The notes below the pieces were generated by a model that searched no databases, was not told where the DNA came from, and saw only the letters and a list, made by a program, of their open reading frames with translations. From positions 1 through 8,846 of the forward strand of contig JAUMXJ010000032.1 in the NCBI GenBank assembly GCA_030529205.1: a stretch of 8,846 nucleotides of DNA. The letters are read 5' to 3'. This DNA comes from Bacillota bacterium (GTDB taxonomy: Bacteria; Bacillota; Clostridia; Peptostreptococcales; Acidaminobacteraceae). The position numbers and the translations under genes were made by a program. Of this stretch, positions 7,371 through 8,846 are shown in pieces. How positions within the stretch are numbered: the first letter of the stretch is position 1; each line of letters opens with the position of its first letter.

Positions 7371-8846
7371 TCACCGAACCGGGCATGCAATCCCGCAGGA
7401 CAGAACGGGAGTATTCTGCTTTCTGATGAGACTGTTCCCCGTCATTTCGACCGGCTTTTCGATCCGCATGAGATCCAAAATGGTCGGTGAGAATTCCCCC
7501 CTCACGCAGCTGCAAATCGCCACACCCCCCGATGACGAGAGGCACGGGATTTGTCGTATGGGCAGTCATCGGAGTGCCGTCCGGATTGGTCATGCACTCG
7601 CTGTTTCCGTGGTCCGCGGTGATGATATAACCGGCTCCCACCGCTTCGAGCGCCTCCACCACACGACCGACACAGGTATCAACCGCCTCAACCGCTTTAA
7701 CCGCAGCTTCATAGACTCCGGTATGCCCCACCATGTCGGGATTGGCAAAATTGCAGATGATGATGTCGAAACAATCGCGCGCGACTTGCTCCACGAGTCT
7801 GTCCGCAACTTCATACGCCGACATCTCCGGCTTCAAATCATATGTTGTGACCTTCGGCGAATCCACCAGAATGCGCTCCTCCCCCTCATACGGTTTTTCA
7901 ACACCGCCGCCGAAAAAAAAGGTCACATGGGCATACTTCTCGGTTTCGGCGATGCGAAGTTGCTTCATTCCGAAATCGGAAGCATATTCTCCGAGCGTAT
8001 TTTTCAGCGATTGCGGGAGGTATGCGGTATGAATCCCGTGTATGGTCGCATCGTACTGCGTCATGCCGACAAAATGGATGTCCGGTTTTTTTCTCGAAAA
8101 CCCGACGAAATCATCGTCCAAAAACGCCCTGGAAATCTGCCGTGCGCGATCCGGTCTGAAATTATAGAAGATTACCGCATCGCCGTCTTCAATCAGCGCA
8201 ATGGGTTTGCCGTCTTTGCAAACCGATGCGGGGACGATGAACTCGTCTGTTACGCCGGATGCATAGCTTTGCTCAAAAATGCTCTCTGCACTGTCATAGC
8301 ATAAATCCGAGCCCTCGGTGAGCGTCCGATATGCTTTTTCGATGCGCTCCCATCGCTTGTCGCGGTCCATCGCATAGTAACGACCGGAAACGGACGCCAT
8401 TTTTCCCACTCCGATTTCCGCCGCCACCTCTTCGAACTCCTTGAGGTAGCGGAGTCCTGCATTCGTTCCCGTATCGCGCCCATCCGTAAATGCATGGACA
8501 AAGACGTCCTCAATTCCCTGTTGTTTCGCAAGTCTGAGCAGTGCATACATATGCTCCAAATGCGAGTGTACACCGCCGTCGGAGAAAAGCCCGATGAGAT
8601 GAAGCTTCCTGTTCGGTTTTTCTTTTACAAACGCAACGGCATCCAGCAATGTCCGATTCTGAAAAAAGTCTCCGTCTCGAATCGCCTTGCTGATGCGCGT
8701 CAATTCCTGGTATACAATCCTGCCCGCTCCGATATTCAGGTGTCCGACTTCGGAATTTCCCATTTGCCCGTCGGGAAGGCCTACATCGGAACCGCTTGCG
8801 GATATCGCGGTTGTGGGATTGGACGAAAAAATACGGTCTAAATTCG
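7371..8846 (-). CDS. gpmI: 2,3-bisphosphoglycerate-independent phosphoglycerate mutase; 5' end off window, frameshifted near 3' end
   Basis: Interconverts 3- and 2-phosphoglycerate with two Mn ions, in the step before enolase. About 30 N-terminal residues are outside the window; the frame is open to the edge, and SASGSDVGLPDGQMGNSEVGH includes the phospho-accepting Ser. Further motifs in order are FSDGGVHSH, HAFTDGRDT, GRYYAMDRDKRWER, FRPDRARQ, TEKYAHVTFFFGGG (usually FFFNGG), FANPDMVGHTG, ITADHGN and TAHTTNPVP, so the visible catalytic and metal-binding motifs are intact. After LREGGILTD the frame changes. The expected DIAPT is missing, and the normal C-terminus (ILDLMRIEKPVEMTGNSLI) continues in another frame to a TGA at 7371. 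As read, translation would instead add about 102 unrelated residues and stop at 7174, inside eno. This is either a damaging mutation in a normally essential gene or a sequence or assembly error. The coordinates given follow the original stop. Confidence 0.93.
7482..7488 (-). other. gpmI: frameshift site in gpmI: inferred 11-nt deletion
   Basis: On the minus strand the sequence reads ctc ACC GAC c att ttg gat ctc. GpmI proteins normally have (L)-x-D-I-A-P-T-x-L-D-L here, which needs 12 nt between the Asp codon and the Ile codon; only one is present. If the missing codons were ATC GCA CCG AC, the original held two ACCGAC copies 11 nt apart, and loss of one copy with the intervening sequence gives exactly the observed string. 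The missing bases are inferred, not seen. Confidence 0.75.

Overview
The window reads as a chromosomal housekeeping segment of an anaerobic Firmicute, most likely a clostridial lineage. The grounds are Gram-positive type Shine-Dalgarno sequences, a Bacillus/Clostridium-style boxA ahead of 16S rRNA, cofactor-independent phosphoglycerate mutase next to enolase and near secG, a membrane pyrophosphatase of the K+-dependent type, and a VanY-like lipoprotein. Species cannot be named from this sequence. Every supported gene lies on the minus strand, so transcription runs from right to left.

From right to left, the layout is: gpmI (5' end outside the window), eno, pncB, secG, hppA, an intrinsic terminator, a VanY-like M15 peptidase lipoprotein, a small unnamed conserved-looking protein, then an rRNA operon promoter and leader. 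The last ~17 bases at the left edge are the start of 16S rRNA (AGAGTTTGAT on the minus strand). secG has its own convincing promoter and is followed after only 15 nt by hppA, so those two form a transcription unit ending at the hairpin at 2091-2117. The vanY-like gene has a separate promoter and is probably co-transcribed with the small gene.

Functionally, gpmI and eno perform consecutive steps of lower glycolysis (3-PG to 2-PG to PEP). pncB salvages nicotinate toward NAD and releases pyrophosphate. hppA uses pyrophosphate to pump H+ and/or Na+. secG belongs to the Sec translocon. The VanY-like protein is a secreted, lipid-anchored cell-wall peptidase.

The most notable anomalies are (a) an apparent 11-nt deletion that frameshifts gpmI just after its metal-binding motifs, with a plausible slippage origin; (b) a Lys where VanY-type peptidases carry the catalytic Glu (KPWH rather than EPWH); (c) a perfect 24-bp palindrome just upstream of the small gene's ribosome binding site; (d) a run of TGAAC repeats upstream of the vanY-like promoter; and (e) a chain of four compact hairpins in the rRNA leader. 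I found no clearly new multi-gene system: no CRISPR, transposase, phage or toxin-antitoxin signature is visible.
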